From Nitrosopumilus sp. (lineage in GTDB: Archaea > Thermoproteota > Nitrososphaeria > Nitrososphaerales > Nitrosopumilaceae), in NCBI RefSeq assembly GCF_025698945.1, contig NZ_JAILWM010000004.1:62001-126000 (forward strand): a stretch of DNA of 64,000 bases, read 5' to 3'. The notes under the pieces were generated by a model. That model ran no database searches. It had not been told where the DNA came from and was given only the letters and a program-made list of their open reading frames with translations. This document shows positions 9,721-19,585 of this stretch, piece after piece. The position numbers were made by a program, and so were the translations under genes. Numbering within the stretch: position 1 is the stretch's first letter; every line of letters begins with the position of its first letter.

Positions 9721-9794
9721 GGGATCGTAGTCTAGCTTGGTATGATACTAGTCTGGGGGACTAGTGGTCGCAGGTTCAAATCCTGCCGGTCCCG
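9721..9794 (+). tRNA. tRNA-Pro (GGG)
   Basis: A full cloverleaf can be folded: acceptor GGGATCG with CGGTCCC, anticodon stem CTAGT/ACTAG around loop CTGGGGG (anticodon GGG, with U33), T stem GCAGG/CCTGC around TTCAAAT. The discriminator is G and no CCA is encoded, so it depends on the CCA-adding enzyme encoded just downstream. The 3' end touches the stop codon of the opposite-strand kinase gene with no gap. Confidence 0.95.
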
Positions 9795-10556
9795 TTAAAG
9801 TTTTAAAATTTTCAATAAATAATCAAAATTTTCTCTTGTTTTCTCTTGCTTGTATAGTTGCAAGGCTCTGATAATTTCATTTTTTGATGGGTTTTTGTAT
9901 AATTTCTGAGCTTTTTTTGCAATTCCAGATCCAATAAAAAATGCTTGAGTAATTGATGTTACATTTGATGATCTTCTATTTGTGCTTGAACTCTCAAAAT
10001 CAATTATTGTAGAATTAGTTTTTCCAACAATAACATGTTTTGATATATTACTTAGTTCTCCATGATCAAAACCTATCTCATCTAATCTATAACAATCTTC
10101 TAAAATTTTTTTTAGTGTGTTTTTAAATTTTTTTACACTACCAGTTCCTTGTAGTGTGTTTATCCACTGACTTATTTTTACACCTTCAAGGTATTCCATT
10201 ACAACAAAATTTTTTGAAAATGCTATCATTTTTGGACCAACTTTTACCTGATTAACTAAATTTAGTAATTTTGCTTCATTCCTCATTTCTTTTCTCTGAG
10301 AATCTGTTCTTCGAATTTTTAATGCAACTAGTTTATTATTTTTTTTTGCTAAAACTACAACACCCACATACCCTTTACCTAAAACTTTCACATTTTCAAT
10401 AGTAGTTGGACCTGTAAATGATATTGATTTGATTTTTAATTTTTCTAACTCTTTGATTCTTGACTTAATCTGAGTTTTAGTTGATTTAGGATATCCCAGA
10501 ATTTTAGAGTATGGTTCATTGGTAAGTTTCTTAATTGAAATAAAGGATTGTTGCAT
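9795..10556 (-). CDS. Predicted Ser/Thr protein kinase (COG2112-like, RIO/Bud32-type)
   Basis: A 253-residue minimal kinase. It has an N-terminal alpha-helical stretch, a Gly-rich loop (LGKGYVGVVVLA, about 60-71), the ATP-binding Lys in VALKIRR, FVVMEYLEG hinge, a catalytic-loop-like DHGELSNISKHV and a metal-binding IIDFESS in place of DFG. This matches the small archaeal kinases related to RIO and Bud32. The target is unknown. The gene start overlaps the 3' end of cca by 26 bp, and ThpR precedes cca, so the kinase sits in an RNA-processing operon. Confidence 0.8.
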   Translation of the reverse strand: MQQSFISIKKLTNEPYSKILGYPKSTKTQIKSRIKELEKLKIKSISFTGPTTIENVKVLGKGYVGVVVLAKKNNKLVALKIRRTDSQRKEMRNEAKLLNLVNQVKVGPKMIAFSKNFVVMEYLEGVKISQWINTLQGTGSVKKFKNTLKKILEDCYRLDEIGFDHGELSNISKHVIVGKTNSTIIDFESSSTNRRSSNVTSITQAFFIGSGIAKKAQKLYKNPSKNEIIRALQLYKQEKTRENFDYLLKILKL

Positions 10557-11862
10557 CAGTTGAAATCAATTTATTTGCTGCCTCTTTAATTGATTTGCTT
10601 AAATTTTTACTTCCAACAGAAATGACAAAACCCCGTTCTAAATCAGACTGAATACCGTTTGGGATTCCTGTTTTAAGATTATTCTTCAGAAAATTAGTTA
10701 AAAATTTGCTTGCATCGGGAAACGTTCTTTTCTCTAATGAAATAATTTTTTTATTTTTTCCTATCCACATAAGTTCAGAATTTTTTATATTTTTGCTAAC
10801 AAAACTCTTAGAATCTTCTTCTCTGAAAAATTCTGGACCATTTTTTATGTAGGTTGGCGATATTTTCATTGATTCTAAAAAGAAGAACAAATAGGCGTCA
10901 TTCTCTTGATCAGTAAAGGAATTACTACGTAATACTCGAAAACCTCCTAATTCTAACTGTGTTGATAAGGACGTTGAGGCTCTTTTAATCTGACCCCAGA
11001 TAATATCTGGACTTCTTTTCTTAAAATTAAATTTTACAACCAACAAATTTTCCCAATGTTTTTTTGAAATTCTAATACTTCTTTTCTTAAAAAATTCTAG
11101 TTTAGCTTTTTCTTTAAATGCTCTTGCAGTAAGAATAAATTTTCCAATATTTTCATCTGAAATCGCTGCAGCTAAATTCCTATTATTATCTATAGGATCC
11201 ATTATTACAATTGATGTGTCAAACTTCTTTTTTGCATTTCCAATGTTTTGATTTTCTTTAATTTTTGAAATTGATTTTATTACATTTTCAAAACTTCCAT
11301 AATGTAATATCAATACTTCAGATACATATCCACTAAAACCTTGCTTTGCAATTTCAGCACCATAAATTTCGTTAGCTTTAAGAAATGTCTTTAGAATTCT
11401 AACCTCGTTTTTCATTTTATCTGTTAATGATTTTTTCATAAATTTTGTATGAAATGGAGATCTATCAGCAGAACTTTTCCATTGACCTGATTTGACATCA
11501 AAAAATGGAACAACATTTATCTTTGTATTTTTAATTTTTGCCTCAACATATGGATGCTCAGAATATCGAACATAAGGAGAATATTTTTTTAATGATTCAA
11601 ATCCTATTTTCCTAGAAATTTTCTCAAATCTATCATCTGAAACAGACTTTTTAAATCTAACAAAAATGTCTACATCAGCATCTTGTTTTAACCATGTTCC
11701 TTTTGCATACGAGCCTCCAAATTCTATTCCTATTACTTCTGAGAATTTTTTAATTTCATTTTTTACTAAATTAAAAGCTAGTTCTGCAGTTTCCTGTTTA
11801 GCTTTTTCTAATGATGTGGATGGAACAACTAATTTCTCTATTTTTGAAATTATTTTTTTCAT
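10531..11862 (-). CDS. cca: CCA-adding enzyme (archaeal class I tRNA nucleotidyltransferase)
   Basis: Adds or repairs the 3' CCA of tRNAs without a nucleic-acid template. 443 residues, normal for the archaeal class. The polymerase-beta-type signature GGSYAKGTWLKQDADVDIFV contains the GS and the DxD metal ligands (about residues 49-68). It overlaps thpR by 4 bp (ATGA) and the kinase start downstream by 26 bp, a tight operon. The tRNA genes in this window do not encode CCA, consistent with need for this enzyme. Confidence 0.95.
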   Translation of the reverse strand: MKKIISKIEKLVVPSTSLEKAKQETAELAFNLVKNEIKKFSEVIGIEFGGSYAKGTWLKQDADVDIFVRFKKSVSDDRFEKISRKIGFESLKKYSPYVRYSEHPYVEAKIKNTKINVVPFFDVKSGQWKSSADRSPFHTKFMKKSLTDKMKNEVRILKTFLKANEIYGAEIAKQGFSGYVSEVLILHYGSFENVIKSISKIKENQNIGNAKKKFDTSIVIMDPIDNNRNLAAAISDENIGKFILTARAFKEKAKLEFFKKRSIRISKKHWENLLVVKFNFKKRSPDIIWGQIKRASTSLSTQLELGGFRVLRSNSFTDQENDAYLFFFLESMKISPTYIKNGPEFFREEDSKSFVSKNIKNSELMWIGKNKKIISLEKRTFPDASKFLTNFLKNNLKTGIPNGIQSDLERGFVISVGSKNLSKSIKEAANKLISTDATILYFN

Positions 11863-12401
11863 CTAGCTGTTATCACCTCTAAATCAGAATAAATTGGTCC
11901 ATTTGGAGTTAGCTCACTTTTTTTCAATTTTATACTATTGACTTCTTGAATTCCAAAATTCAATGCTTTTTGTTTTTCCAACTCCTCAGTAATATCTCCA
12001 ATCTTCTTTTTAATCCTAAATACTGTCATATGAGGCTTGAATGGTTTATCTTGATGAAATCCCAAGGGTTCTAATATTTTTCCAACCTCCTTTGATAATG
12101 CAACTAATCTATTTCCTCCATCATTATCTGTACCAATCCAAACCACTCTTGGAAATTTTGGCTTAGGAAACGCTCCAACACCTCTTAAATTCACTTTAAA
12201 ATTGGAAAATTCTATCTTTCTAAGAGCCAAAATAGTTTTCTTTGAGACATCATCTGAAATTTCACCTAAAAACTGTAATGTAAAATGAAAATTTTTTGGT
12301 TCTACTGATTTTGCATCAATATTCATTTGGAATTGAAATTCTTCAATAGATTTGATTACACCTGTATTTGTTATTTCAACTGCTACAAAAACACGCATCA
12401 T
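11859..12401 (-). CDS. thpR: RNA 2',3'-cyclic phosphodiesterase (ThpR/LigT)
   Basis: 2H phosphoesterase family, 180 residues. The two catalytic HxT motifs are HFTLQFLG (about residue 40) and HMTVFRIK (about residue 128). Family members open 2',3'-cyclic phosphate RNA ends, and early members were named 2'-5' RNA ligases. First gene of the thpR-cca-kinase operon. Two adjacent ATGs (12401, 12398) are possible starts. Confidence 0.92.
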   Translation of the reverse strand: MMRVFVAVEITNTGVIKSIEEFQFQMNIDAKSVEPKNFHFTLQFLGEISDDVSKKTILALRKIEFSNFKVNLRGVGAFPKPKFPRVVWIGTDNDGGNRLVALSKEVGKILEPLGFHQDKPFKPHMTVFRIKKKIGDITEELEKQKALNFGIQEVNSIKLKKSELTPNGPIYSDLEVITAR

Positions 12402-12469
12402 AACATTCTTTGAATAATCTTTATAATAATTTCCGGTAGCTTCATAGACCTGAGTTTTTTTTCTATATT

Positions 12470-13018
12470 ATGACAAAACTTATTGTATGTTTAACAGGCA
12501 TGCCAGGAGCAGGAAAATCTACAATTGCTGATGGTCTAAAGTTAAAAGGATATGATGTTATCAATATGGGAAATGCAGTAAGAAATGAAGCAAAAAAAAG
12601 AAACATAGAGGCAACCCGTTCAAATCTTGGAAAACTAATGCTTGAATTAAGAGAAAAAAATGGTCCTGGAGCAATTGCTGAATTGATTAAACCAGAAATA
12701 GAATCATCATCTGCAAATGTAATCTTAATTGATGGTGTAAGATCTAATGATGAGATCAAAGTACTAAGAAAATTTGGAATTGTAAAATTATTAGCAGTTC
12801 ATGCATCAACAGATCGTAGATTTAATTTTTTACAAAAAAGAGGAAGAACAGACGATCCACAAACAAAAGAACATTTTGAGGAACGAGATAATCGTGAATT
12901 AGGAGTTGGCATCAGTAATTCAATTGCTTTATCTGATTATGCAATAACAAATATTGATTTAACCAAAGAGCAATTAATTGAAAATGCGTATAAAATTATT
13001 CAAAGCTGGCTAAAATGA
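12470..13018 (+). CDS. UPF0200-family P-loop nucleotide kinase
   Basis: A 182-residue P-loop protein with Walker A GMPGAGKST (about 10-18), a DGVRS segment resembling a Walker B region, and an RGRTDDP lid-like segment, giving an adenylate kinase-like layout. Matches the archaeal UPF0200 family, whose substrate has not been settled to my knowledge. ATG start. It overlaps the next gene by 4 bp (ATGA), and the UPF0200-UPF0201 pair is known as neighbours or fusions in archaea. Confidence 0.85.
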   Translation: MTKLIVCLTGMPGAGKSTIADGLKLKGYDVINMGNAVRNEAKKRNIEATRSNLGKLMLELREKNGPGAIAELIKPEIESSSANVILIDGVRSNDEIKVLRKFGIVKLLAVHASTDRRFNFLQKRGRTDDPQTKEHFEERDNRELGVGISNSIALSDYAITNIDLTKEQLIENAYKIIQSWLK

Positions 13019-13416
13019 AAATACCTAACATTAGGTGTAAAATTGAAATGTTTTCATCAATTAATCCTTCAGAGGATTCTCAAAAAATACATAAAGCCAT
13101 CTCAAATATTTTTCCATTCTCAAAAATAGAAATTCAAAACTATTCTGTCAATGCAGTATCAAACGATTTGAGATCATTTGAAAAAATTTATGAAACAATT
13201 CATTCTAAACGTTCTCAAAAAACCTATAGACGTTATCTTGAAAAAAACCTATTAGATAATTCCACATGGTTTTATCTGAATAAGCAGGCAGCCTTTGTTG
13301 AAAAAATAGCAATTTGTGAAGAAGCAGAAGAGTCTCCACTTGGCCCGATTAAAGTGGTTATTTCTTCACCAAACATCGACAGAATTATTGAGTGGATATC
13401 ATTTGGTAATGATTAG
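13015..13416 (+). CDS. UPF0201-family protein (COG1325)
   Basis: 133 residues. An RNA-binding-like alpha/beta protein of the UPF0201 family, once predicted as an exosome-associated subunit. Visible features are the RRYLEKNLLDNSTWFYLNKQAA segment (12 to 20 residue motif around 73-92) and SPLGPI near the C-terminus, both typical of the family. Translationally coupled to the UPF0200 kinase by an ATGA overlap, so the two likely act together. Confidence 0.8.
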   Translation: MKIPNIRCKIEMFSSINPSEDSQKIHKAISNIFPFSKIEIQNYSVNAVSNDLRSFEKIYETIHSKRSQKTYRRYLEKNLLDNSTWFYLNKQAAFVEKIAICEEAEESPLGPIKVVISSPNIDRIIEWISFGND

Positions 13417-13489
13417 TTAAGAAAATTCAATCATTATTGACTATTTTTTTTAGTTTGAATGTAAAATCTGTTTTTTAGAACTTTATGAT

Positions 13490-14224
13490 ATGTTCATTAA
13501 ATTAGGCATAATTGCGGGAATAATTATTCTTGCAGGCATGATTTTCTCAAATGAAATCGATGTTCTGTTCCCTTCAACCTCTGCCTCGGTTTTTGATTCT
13601 CTAAAGGAAGATGTATCCAATATTGGTACTAAAACTACAGATTCCGTAGAGAAAAGACTTGATGATTCAATTGATAATATTATAGATAAAACTAGCAAAA
13701 GCGTAACTAATGAAATAAGTGAAGTTGGTGAAAAAATAAGTGATCAAATTAGTGATGCAAAAGATTCTTCACAAAAAACAATAAATGAAGAAATTTCAAA
13801 CTTTGATCCACTAAAAGCTGTTAAAAATATTTTTACAGATAACTCAAAAGCTAAATTCCAGACTGAATCAACTGAAATATCCTCTAGTACAAACCCAGTT
13901 TCTCAAAATACTGATCCTATAATCTATGAGACATTATCGTTATCAACAATACAGGAATCAGATAATGATATTCTGCTTCGATATTATGATTCAAGTGGAA
14001 AAACAACTAGTGTAAATGTAAAAATTAGAACAGATCATAAAGAAATTTTTTCAGGAACATTTTACACATCAATGTTTGAAACAATTGTAAATGATGCTTC
14101 AGGTATTCCCTATTATGTTGACATGATTGTTGATCATCAAGAATATGGTATCGTAAATTCTTCAGTTTTTAATCCTGGCGATAATTCAGATTCAAAAATA
14201 AATGGAATGTTCTCACAATCCTGA
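13490..14224 (+). CDS. Membrane-anchored coiled-coil protein, function unknown
   Basis: 244 residues. One N-terminal hydrophobic segment (about 4-19) is followed by a Ser/Asp/Lys-rich helical stretch with repeated amphipathic patterns (about 35-105), then a low-complexity Ser/Thr linker and a beta-rich C-terminal domain (about 145-230). Likely extracytoplasmic, anchored by the N-terminus. The stop abuts the stop of the convergent sirtuin gene with zero spacing. No family recognised. Confidence 0.65.
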   Translation: MFIKLGIIAGIIILAGMIFSNEIDVLFPSTSASVFDSLKEDVSNIGTKTTDSVEKRLDDSIDNIIDKTSKSVTNEISEVGEKISDQISDAKDSSQKTINEEISNFDPLKAVKNIFTDNSKAKFQTESTEISSSTNPVSQNTDPIIYETLSLSTIQESDNDILLRYYDSSGKTTSVNVKIRTDHKEIFSGTFYTSMFETIVNDASGIPYYVDMIVDHQEYGIVNSSVFNPGDNSDSKINGMFSQS

Positions 14225-14953
14225 TTATTTTTCTTTAAACAATGATAGAAATTTTGGTAGTGCATTTGCACTAGTATCTCTAATCACTAAATCCATTTCT
14301 GATGACATTTCGGTATCTTTAGGATTGACTTCAATTAGAAATGCTTTATTTTGTTTTGCATATATTGGAAGTATATTTGCTGGGGATACAACTAAGGATG
14401 TTCCTGCAATAACCATTAGATCGCATTGATTGATATGTTTAATTGATTCCTGCCAGACATCTTGTGGTAGTGGTTCCCCAAACCAAACTACTTCTGGTCT
14501 AAGTAAATTACCACATTTGCAATAGGGAGGATTCTCAGAAAATTCAGTTAGTATTTCTTCTCTAAAATCACAAACTGTACATTTGATTTTAAGAATACTA
14601 CCATGTAATTCTAACACTCTGGAACTTCCTGATTTTTGATGAAGACCATCAATATTTTGCGTAACTACTACTACCTCAGCATATTTTTCTAATTCTGTAA
14701 TTGCTATATGTCCAAAATTAGGCTCTGCAGCTATGATATTCTTTCTTCTTTCATTATACCATTCCCATACTAATTTTGGATTTTGATAAAATGCATCTAT
14801 TGTTGCTAATTGCATAGCGTCATAATTTCTCCATAAACCATCTTTTCCTCTAAAAGTTGGAATTCCACTTTCTTGAGAAATTCCAGCACCAGTAACAAAT
14901 ACAATTTTTCTAAAATCTTTAATCTGTTCCCTTATAGGTTCAAACATATTCAT
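14225..14953 (-). CDS. cobB: NAD-dependent protein deacylase (sirtuin, class III type)
   Basis: Removes acyl groups from lysines using NAD. Motifs are [16 protein letters not shown] (NAD loop), [10 protein letters not shown], catalytic His in LELHGS, and a zinc site from CTVC and CKCG. The EWYNERRKN element places Tyr and Arg three apart, as in SIRT5 and E. coli CobB, which recognise succinyl- and malonyl-lysine, so desuccinylase activity is plausible. It overlaps rnz by 4 bp (ATGA). Confidence 0.92.
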   Translation of the reverse strand: MNMFEPIREQIKDFRKIVFVTGAGISQESGIPTFRGKDGLWRNYDAMQLATIDAFYQNPKLVWEWYNERRKNIIAAEPNFGHIAITELEKYAEVVVVTQNIDGLHQKSGSSRVLELHGSILKIKCTVCDFREEILTEFSENPPYCKCGNLLRPEVVWFGEPLPQDVWQESIKHINQCDLMVIAGTSLVVSPANILPIYAKQNKAFLIEVNPKDTEMSSEMDLVIRDTSANALPKFLSLFKEK

Positions 14954-15849
14954 TTAATCTCTAATTCTAAAAGATCTTTAGCAGTAACTACTGAATTATG
15001 AATTTCTTGAGCTTCTTGTAAATGACCAACTTCATCTTTATACCTTGCAGAAAAATGTGTTAAAATCAAATTCTTGACATTTGCATTCTTTGCTAATGTT
15101 GCAGCTTGTTTAGCTGTTGAATGTGATGTATCTTGAGCCTTTTGTTTCTCTTCATCTAAAAATGTTGAATCAAAAACCAAATAATCACATTTCGAAAAAA
15201 ATTCTTCTAATTCTTTAGTAGGCATGGTATCTCCTGAAATTCCTATTTTTTTGCCAGGACGTTTTTCACCTAATACTTCTTGAGATAATATTTCCTTCCC
15301 TTCTATGATTATACTCTCACCACTTTGCAATTTATTCCATAATTCTCCTTCAGGTATTCTCAATTCTTTTGCTTTTTCAACATTAAATCTTCCTGGCTTA
15401 TCTTTCTCTACAAATAGATATGAAAATGCAGTAACTGAGTGATTAGCTTTGCATACATACATTGAATATTTGTTATTCTCTATAATTTTTCCTTCTTTAA
15501 TTATATTTATCAAAACTGGAAATGTCAATCCAAAATTTAATACTTTGATATTTGCAGCAATAAATTCTTCAATTCCACTTGGACCAAAAATTTCTAATTT
15601 CTCAGTTCTTTTTTGCATAGACATAGTTTGCAATAATCCTAAAATTCCAACACAATGATCACCATGAAGATGTGTAACAAAAATTGTCATTTTTTTATTC
15701 CAACCCAAACCTGATTTCATATAAGAAATCTGTGCAGATTCTCCAGCATCAAACATTAGAATTTCTCCATCTCTTTCTAAACAAATACATGACAATCCTC
15801 TATTTTCAGTGGGCTGCGCAGCTGAAGTTCCCAAAAACACAAGTTTCAT
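14950..15849 (-). CDS. rnz: Ribonuclease Z (tRNA 3' endonuclease)
   Basis: Metallo-beta-lactamase nuclease that trims tRNA 3' trailers so that CCA can be added. 299 residues, short form. Zinc motif [10 protein letters not shown] (about 59-68), a His in CKANHSV, Asp in GISGDT and His in LTHFSARY. Overlaps the upstream methyltransferase gene and the downstream sirtuin gene by 4 bp each. Confidence 0.95.
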   Translation of the reverse strand: MKLVFLGTSAAQPTENRGLSCICLERDGEILMFDAGESAQISYMKSGLGWNKKMTIFVTHLHGDHCVGILGLLQTMSMQKRTEKLEIFGPSGIEEFIAANIKVLNFGLTFPVLINIIKEGKIIENNKYSMYVCKANHSVTAFSYLFVEKDKPGRFNVEKAKELRIPEGELWNKLQSGESIIIEGKEILSQEVLGEKRPGKKIGISGDTMPTKELEEFFSKCDYLVFDSTFLDEEKQKAQDTSHSTAKQAATLAKNANVKNLILTHFSARYKDEVGHLQEAQEIHNSVVTAKDLLELEIK

Positions 15850-16793
15850 TTTATCAAAATTGTCCTAGTCAAGCTTTTATGCCTATAGATTTCATATTTT
15901 TTTAATCCTTTTAATTTTAAATTCTGTCCTAGTTCTTTTTTGTACATAACTGCTAATTTCTTTCTCTTTGGTAATATTGTAAAGAATTTTTTTATAATTT
16001 TCTCAGGATTATCAGAAACTTTTGATGCCCTCCCATAAGGCAAATCTGTAACAATCCCATCAAATTTTTCAGAAATCTTTGTCATTTCTTGAAAATCTGA
16101 ATTTATTACCTCTGATTTGTATCGATTTGCTTTGAGATTTTGCTTTGAGATTTCACACATTTTTTCATCAAAATCTATACCAATCGCATGAATACCCATT
16201 GATTCAGCCTCTAAAAGGGTAGTTCCTGTTCCACAAAATGGGTCGCAAACTGTTTCTCCTTCTTTTAATCCAACAAGGTTGAGCATCAATCTAGTCATTT
16301 TTCTATCTAATTCATGAGGATGATTTTTTATTTTTTTAGGAATGTGTTTATTGCCATCTTTTTTAGAAAATCCAAAAAAATTCTCTTCATTTGTAAATAT
16401 TAGATATACTGTGATATCAGGATCCTCAAGTTCAACTTTTGCATGAGAAAATTTTGATATCATATCTCCCATTGAATTTTCTAATTCTGGAACATTGAAT
16501 TGATTTGAAGATAAATTAATAATTCTACAAACAAAACTTTTTGCATTTTTTAAAACTTCAAAATTGTCTTCATCTAAAAACAATCCTGACATTTTTCTTA
16601 ATATTTGCCCAGATATTTTTACAAATGAAGCACGTTTTTCAATTTCAGTCCAATTTATTTTAGATTGAACAATTACTAAGTTAGATAATACCTTTATCTT
16701 AGAAAATCTATCATACATTTTTGCTAAAGCAGTAATTTCATCTATTGCAAGCTCTAGATGATCTTTTGATAAAACAAAAAAACTTTCTGGCAT
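15846..16793 (-). CDS. tRNA (guanine-N2)-methyltransferase, Trm-G10/Trm11 type
   Basis: 315 residues: an N-terminal THUMP-containing RNA-binding part (about 1-145) and a C-terminal Rossmann methyltransferase with [13 protein letters not shown] (SAM-binding) and the DLPYG catalytic motif, which marks N2-guanine or N6-adenine exocyclic amino methylation. The archaeal Trm-G10 family makes m2,2G10 in tRNA. Overlaps prs by one base and rnz by 4 bp. Confidence 0.9.
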   Translation of the reverse strand: MPESFFVLSKDHLELAIDEITALAKMYDRFSKIKVLSNLVIVQSKINWTEIEKRASFVKISGQILRKMSGLFLDEDNFEVLKNAKSFVCRIINLSSNQFNVPELENSMGDMISKFSHAKVELEDPDITVYLIFTNEENFFGFSKKDGNKHIPKKIKNHPHELDRKMTRLMLNLVGLKEGETVCDPFCGTGTTLLEAESMGIHAIGIDFDEKMCEISKQNLKANRYKSEVINSDFQEMTKISEKFDGIVTDLPYGRASKVSDNPEKIIKKFFTILPKRKKLAVMYKKELGQNLKLKGLKKYEIYRHKSLTRTILIK

Positions 16794-17674
16794 TATATTA
16801 TTGCCTTTGCAATTGTCTTAGAAACATCCACCAATGATGTTTTATTAGGAATTGTATTTGCACTAACAATTCTTGTTACTCCTGATTTCTTTATTCTTTC
16901 TTCTGCATTATTCATTAGCAACGCATGTGTACATGCAACATAAACCCGGTTACATTTTTGTTTTTTTAGAAATTGTGTTGCTTTGATAATACTTCCTCCA
17001 GTACTAATCATATCATCAACTAAGATTACATCTCTTCCTGAAACTTTATCAATATTTTTTGTTTTAATTTTTACTTTTCCTGTTTTTCTATCTCTGTTTT
17101 TTTTTAGTGCGATATATTCTGAATCAAATTTTAATGCAAATTCTTTTGCCCTATTTTTGCCACCTTGATCAGGGGAGATCACAATAGGGTTTTTTAGGCT
17201 CATTTTTTTGAAATATGCCACAAGATCAGGTACTGCAGATACATTTTTTGTTTTAATTGAGAAGTATTTAAGGCCAATTTGACTGTGAATATCTACAACA
17301 ATAATCTTTGATGCACCTGCAGCTGCAAACAACTTTCCTAGAACTTTCATAGTGATTATTTCACCTGGTAAAAACTCTCTATCTTGTCTGGCATATCCCA
17401 TATACGGAATCACAGCAATTACTTGTGATGATATCTCTTTGGCTTTTGAAATTAATGATAATGCATGAAGTAAATTGGTATCCACTGGAGGATAAATTGA
17501 TTGAACAATTATTGATTTCTTTTTTGATAACTTACCTGTAATGGTAATCTTACTCTCCCCATCTGGAAATATTCTGATCTCTGATTTAACAAGATTTGCT
17601 TTGATTCTTTTTGCTAAACTTTTTGCTAAACTTTCAGATGGTTTTCCAGATATTACTGATAAATTACTCAACAA
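16793..17674 (-). CDS. prs: Ribose-phosphate pyrophosphokinase (PRPP synthetase)
   Basis: Makes PRPP from ribose 5-phosphate and ATP for nucleotide, histidine and NAD synthesis. 293 residues. Motifs: RIFPDGES, PYMGYARQDREFLPGE (ATP-binding flexible region), VDIHS (metal site) and the PRPP loop VDDMISTGGS. TTG start (two in tandem at 17674 and 17671). It shares 1 bp with the downstream tRNA methyltransferase gene. Confidence 0.95.
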   Translation of the reverse strand: MLSNLSVISGKPSESLAKSLAKRIKANLVKSEIRIFPDGESKITITGKLSKKKSIIVQSIYPPVDTNLLHALSLISKAKEISSQVIAVIPYMGYARQDREFLPGEIITMKVLGKLFAAAGASKIIVVDIHSQIGLKYFSIKTKNVSAVPDLVAYFKKMSLKNPIVISPDQGGKNRAKEFALKFDSEYIALKKNRDRKTGKVKIKTKNIDKVSGRDVILVDDMISTGGSIIKATQFLKKQKCNRVYVACTHALLMNNAEERIKKSGVTRIVSANTIPNKTSLVDVSKTIAKAII

Positions 17675-17713
17675 TGAAATGTGATTTGATGGGATTCTTA
17701 AGTTTTGAGAAAA

Positions 17714-19450
17714 CTAATCGTCTCCACCTTTAGAGAGATCGCCCACTCCAAACTCATCTATTACTTTGTTTCTGATATCATCTAGACTACCAATTTCTTT
17801 AGCTTCTCTCTTTTCATCTCCTTGGTAAACAGTCCTAATTGGCCATGGAATTCTAATATCATATCTTTTAAACTCTTCATACATCATCATTCTCATTTCT
17901 GTTTGTACTTTGAATTGCGCACCATAATCTGTCACATAAACCCATAATGCAAAATCAAGAGATGAATCATTAAATTGGTTAAATCTCACAACTGGCTGAT
18001 TCAAATCTTCTAAAATTTCTTTATCACATCCACAACTTGGTAGATTTTGATCCAAATTTGGACATCTGTTTTGTACTACCATGTGTTTTCCTCTTTCATC
18101 AACTATTTCTTTCATGGCTCTTTTTCCAATTTTTACAAGAATTGCTGCAACCTGTTTTGGATTGTTCAAATATGATACCCCTACTTTTACAATTGCAGGT
18201 ACAGTTTTGAGTTCTTTTGAATAGTTAATTATCTGAGAATTTACCAAATTCCTTGTAGGAATTACTGCATATGACTCATTTAGAGCATGCCTGATATAGG
18301 TTACCCTGGGAGTAATTTTATGAACATATCCATTAAAATTAGTTTCTAATTGAATTCTATCTCCTTCAACAAATATCTTATCTTTTCTAATCATTATGTA
18401 AGCAAAATAATTCTGCATTGTTTCTTGTAATGCAAGTCCAACACCTATGGCAAATCCACCAGTTGCAGTAGCTAATACAAAAAGATCTACACCCCACCAA
18501 CTGACAATTCCTAAAACAACTGCAACAAAAATTCCTATTGGAAGAATTTGTTTATATGATTTAGGAAGATCTTTTCTTTTTCTTTCAGCATATCCAGCTG
18601 GACGACCTCCTGGAATTATTGGATCATAGTGATTAAGTCTTTTTTCTTCTCTCCACATATCAATTTGATATATTTCCTCAGGATCTTTTCCAGGAAGTAA
18701 TTTTTTTCCAGATTCATTATTTCCAGTTATGCAAAAATTGTAATACTCGTTGTATTTTCTTCTCTCTGATTCTTTGAATTTTTCAAATGGATTCTTCACC
18801 AAATTTTCAAATCCACCAATTGGATATCCTTTCTTGGTACGAAGAGACTCAAGTTTTCTTATACCTTCAGAAGTTTTTAATAATTTTTGAAATTCTGATT
18901 CATCTAATCCATCGGGTGGATGCTTTGGTGGAACCCATTTAAATAATTTATGAAACAAATCATCTTTATCGTCTTTAAAACCACGTAGTTCTTTCCAATT
19001 CAGATAATCCTCCTTTTCAAGATTGGATTTTTCTAACTTATCAAGAAAAATTGGAATTAAATGTGCTATTGAATAACCAATTACTAAAATATTGATTGTA
19101 TTGAGTGTTTTTGCAAACGTCTCAGAAGCATTAAATTCTTCAACAGTTTGTTCTGAGTCATTAAATAATTCTGTAGTTTGAATATACACATTTGTAGAAG
19201 AAACTAAGGCGATTGCAAAGAAAGGTAAAACTCCTACACGCATAAATCGGGCAAAATGTGGTCTGGTATAGGAAAACTTTTGTTTTTTTGTCCAATTTGC
19301 AAAACTTCTATATGCAATTACAATTCCAATTATTCCTACAATTAATACAGTTAGTGCAATTTGTAGAGATGGAGATGACGCAATAAGTTGGGGGAGTGCA
19401 TCGAACTTACTAACTTGATCTGAAACTACATTTAACACTTCTTCTGCCAT
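17714..19450 (-). CDS. Mechanosensitive channel, MscS family, large form
   Basis: 578 residues. Hydrophobic segments near the N-terminus (about 28-48, 68-88 and 112-135) are followed by a long hydrophilic insertion, then the pore region (GIFVAVVLGIVSW through GGFAIGVGLALQETMQN), beta domain and a C-terminal alpha/beta domain. The GFAIGVGLALQ pore helix is the clearest MscS mark. Oddity: an expanded loop before the VRFNQFNDSS strand carries three cysteines (C463, C473, C475). Expected role: membrane tension relief. ATG start. Confidence 0.9.
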   Translation of the reverse strand: MAEEVLNVVSDQVSKFDALPQLIASSPSLQIALTVLIVGIIGIVIAYRSFANWTKKQKFSYTRPHFARFMRVGVLPFFAIALVSSTNVYIQTTELFNDSEQTVEEFNASETFAKTLNTINILVIGYSIAHLIPIFLDKLEKSNLEKEDYLNWKELRGFKDDKDDLFHKLFKWVPPKHPPDGLDESEFQKLLKTSEGIRKLESLRTKKGYPIGGFENLVKNPFEKFKESERRKYNEYYNFCITGNNESGKKLLPGKDPEEIYQIDMWREEKRLNHYDPIIPGGRPAGYAERKRKDLPKSYKQILPIGIFVAVVLGIVSWWGVDLFVLATATGGFAIGVGLALQETMQNYFAYIMIRKDKIFVEGDRIQLETNFNGYVHKITPRVTYIRHALNESYAVIPTRNLVNSQIINYSKELKTVPAIVKVGVSYLNNPKQVAAILVKIGKRAMKEIVDERGKHMVVQNRCPNLDQNLPSCGCDKEILEDLNQPVVRFNQFNDSSLDFALWVYVTDYGAQFKVQTEMRMMMYEEFKRYDIRIPWPIRTVYQGDEKREAKEIGSLDDIRNKVIDEFGVGDLSKGGDD

Positions 19451-19529
19451 TCTACTTCACTAAGTAACGATCACAAATACAAAGGTTAAGAAACTTTACA
19501 TTTTTTATAAAAAAATCACTTTTGAGATT

Positions 19530-19545
19530 TAATTATATAAAAAAT
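19530..19545 (+). promoter_or_regulatory. TATA box region for the KamA-like gene in a 135-bp divergent spacer
   Basis: The spacer between mscS and the KamA-like gene holds two AT-rich boxes: ttttttataaaaa at 19501-19513 (suited to the minus-strand mscS) and taattatataaaaaat at 19530-19545 (suited to the plus-strand gene). The second would start transcription about 20 nt before the ATG at 19586. Confidence 0.5.
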
Positions 19546-19585
19546 ATGTGTAACCTTTAACAAGGGTATCTGCGTTATTTACTGA

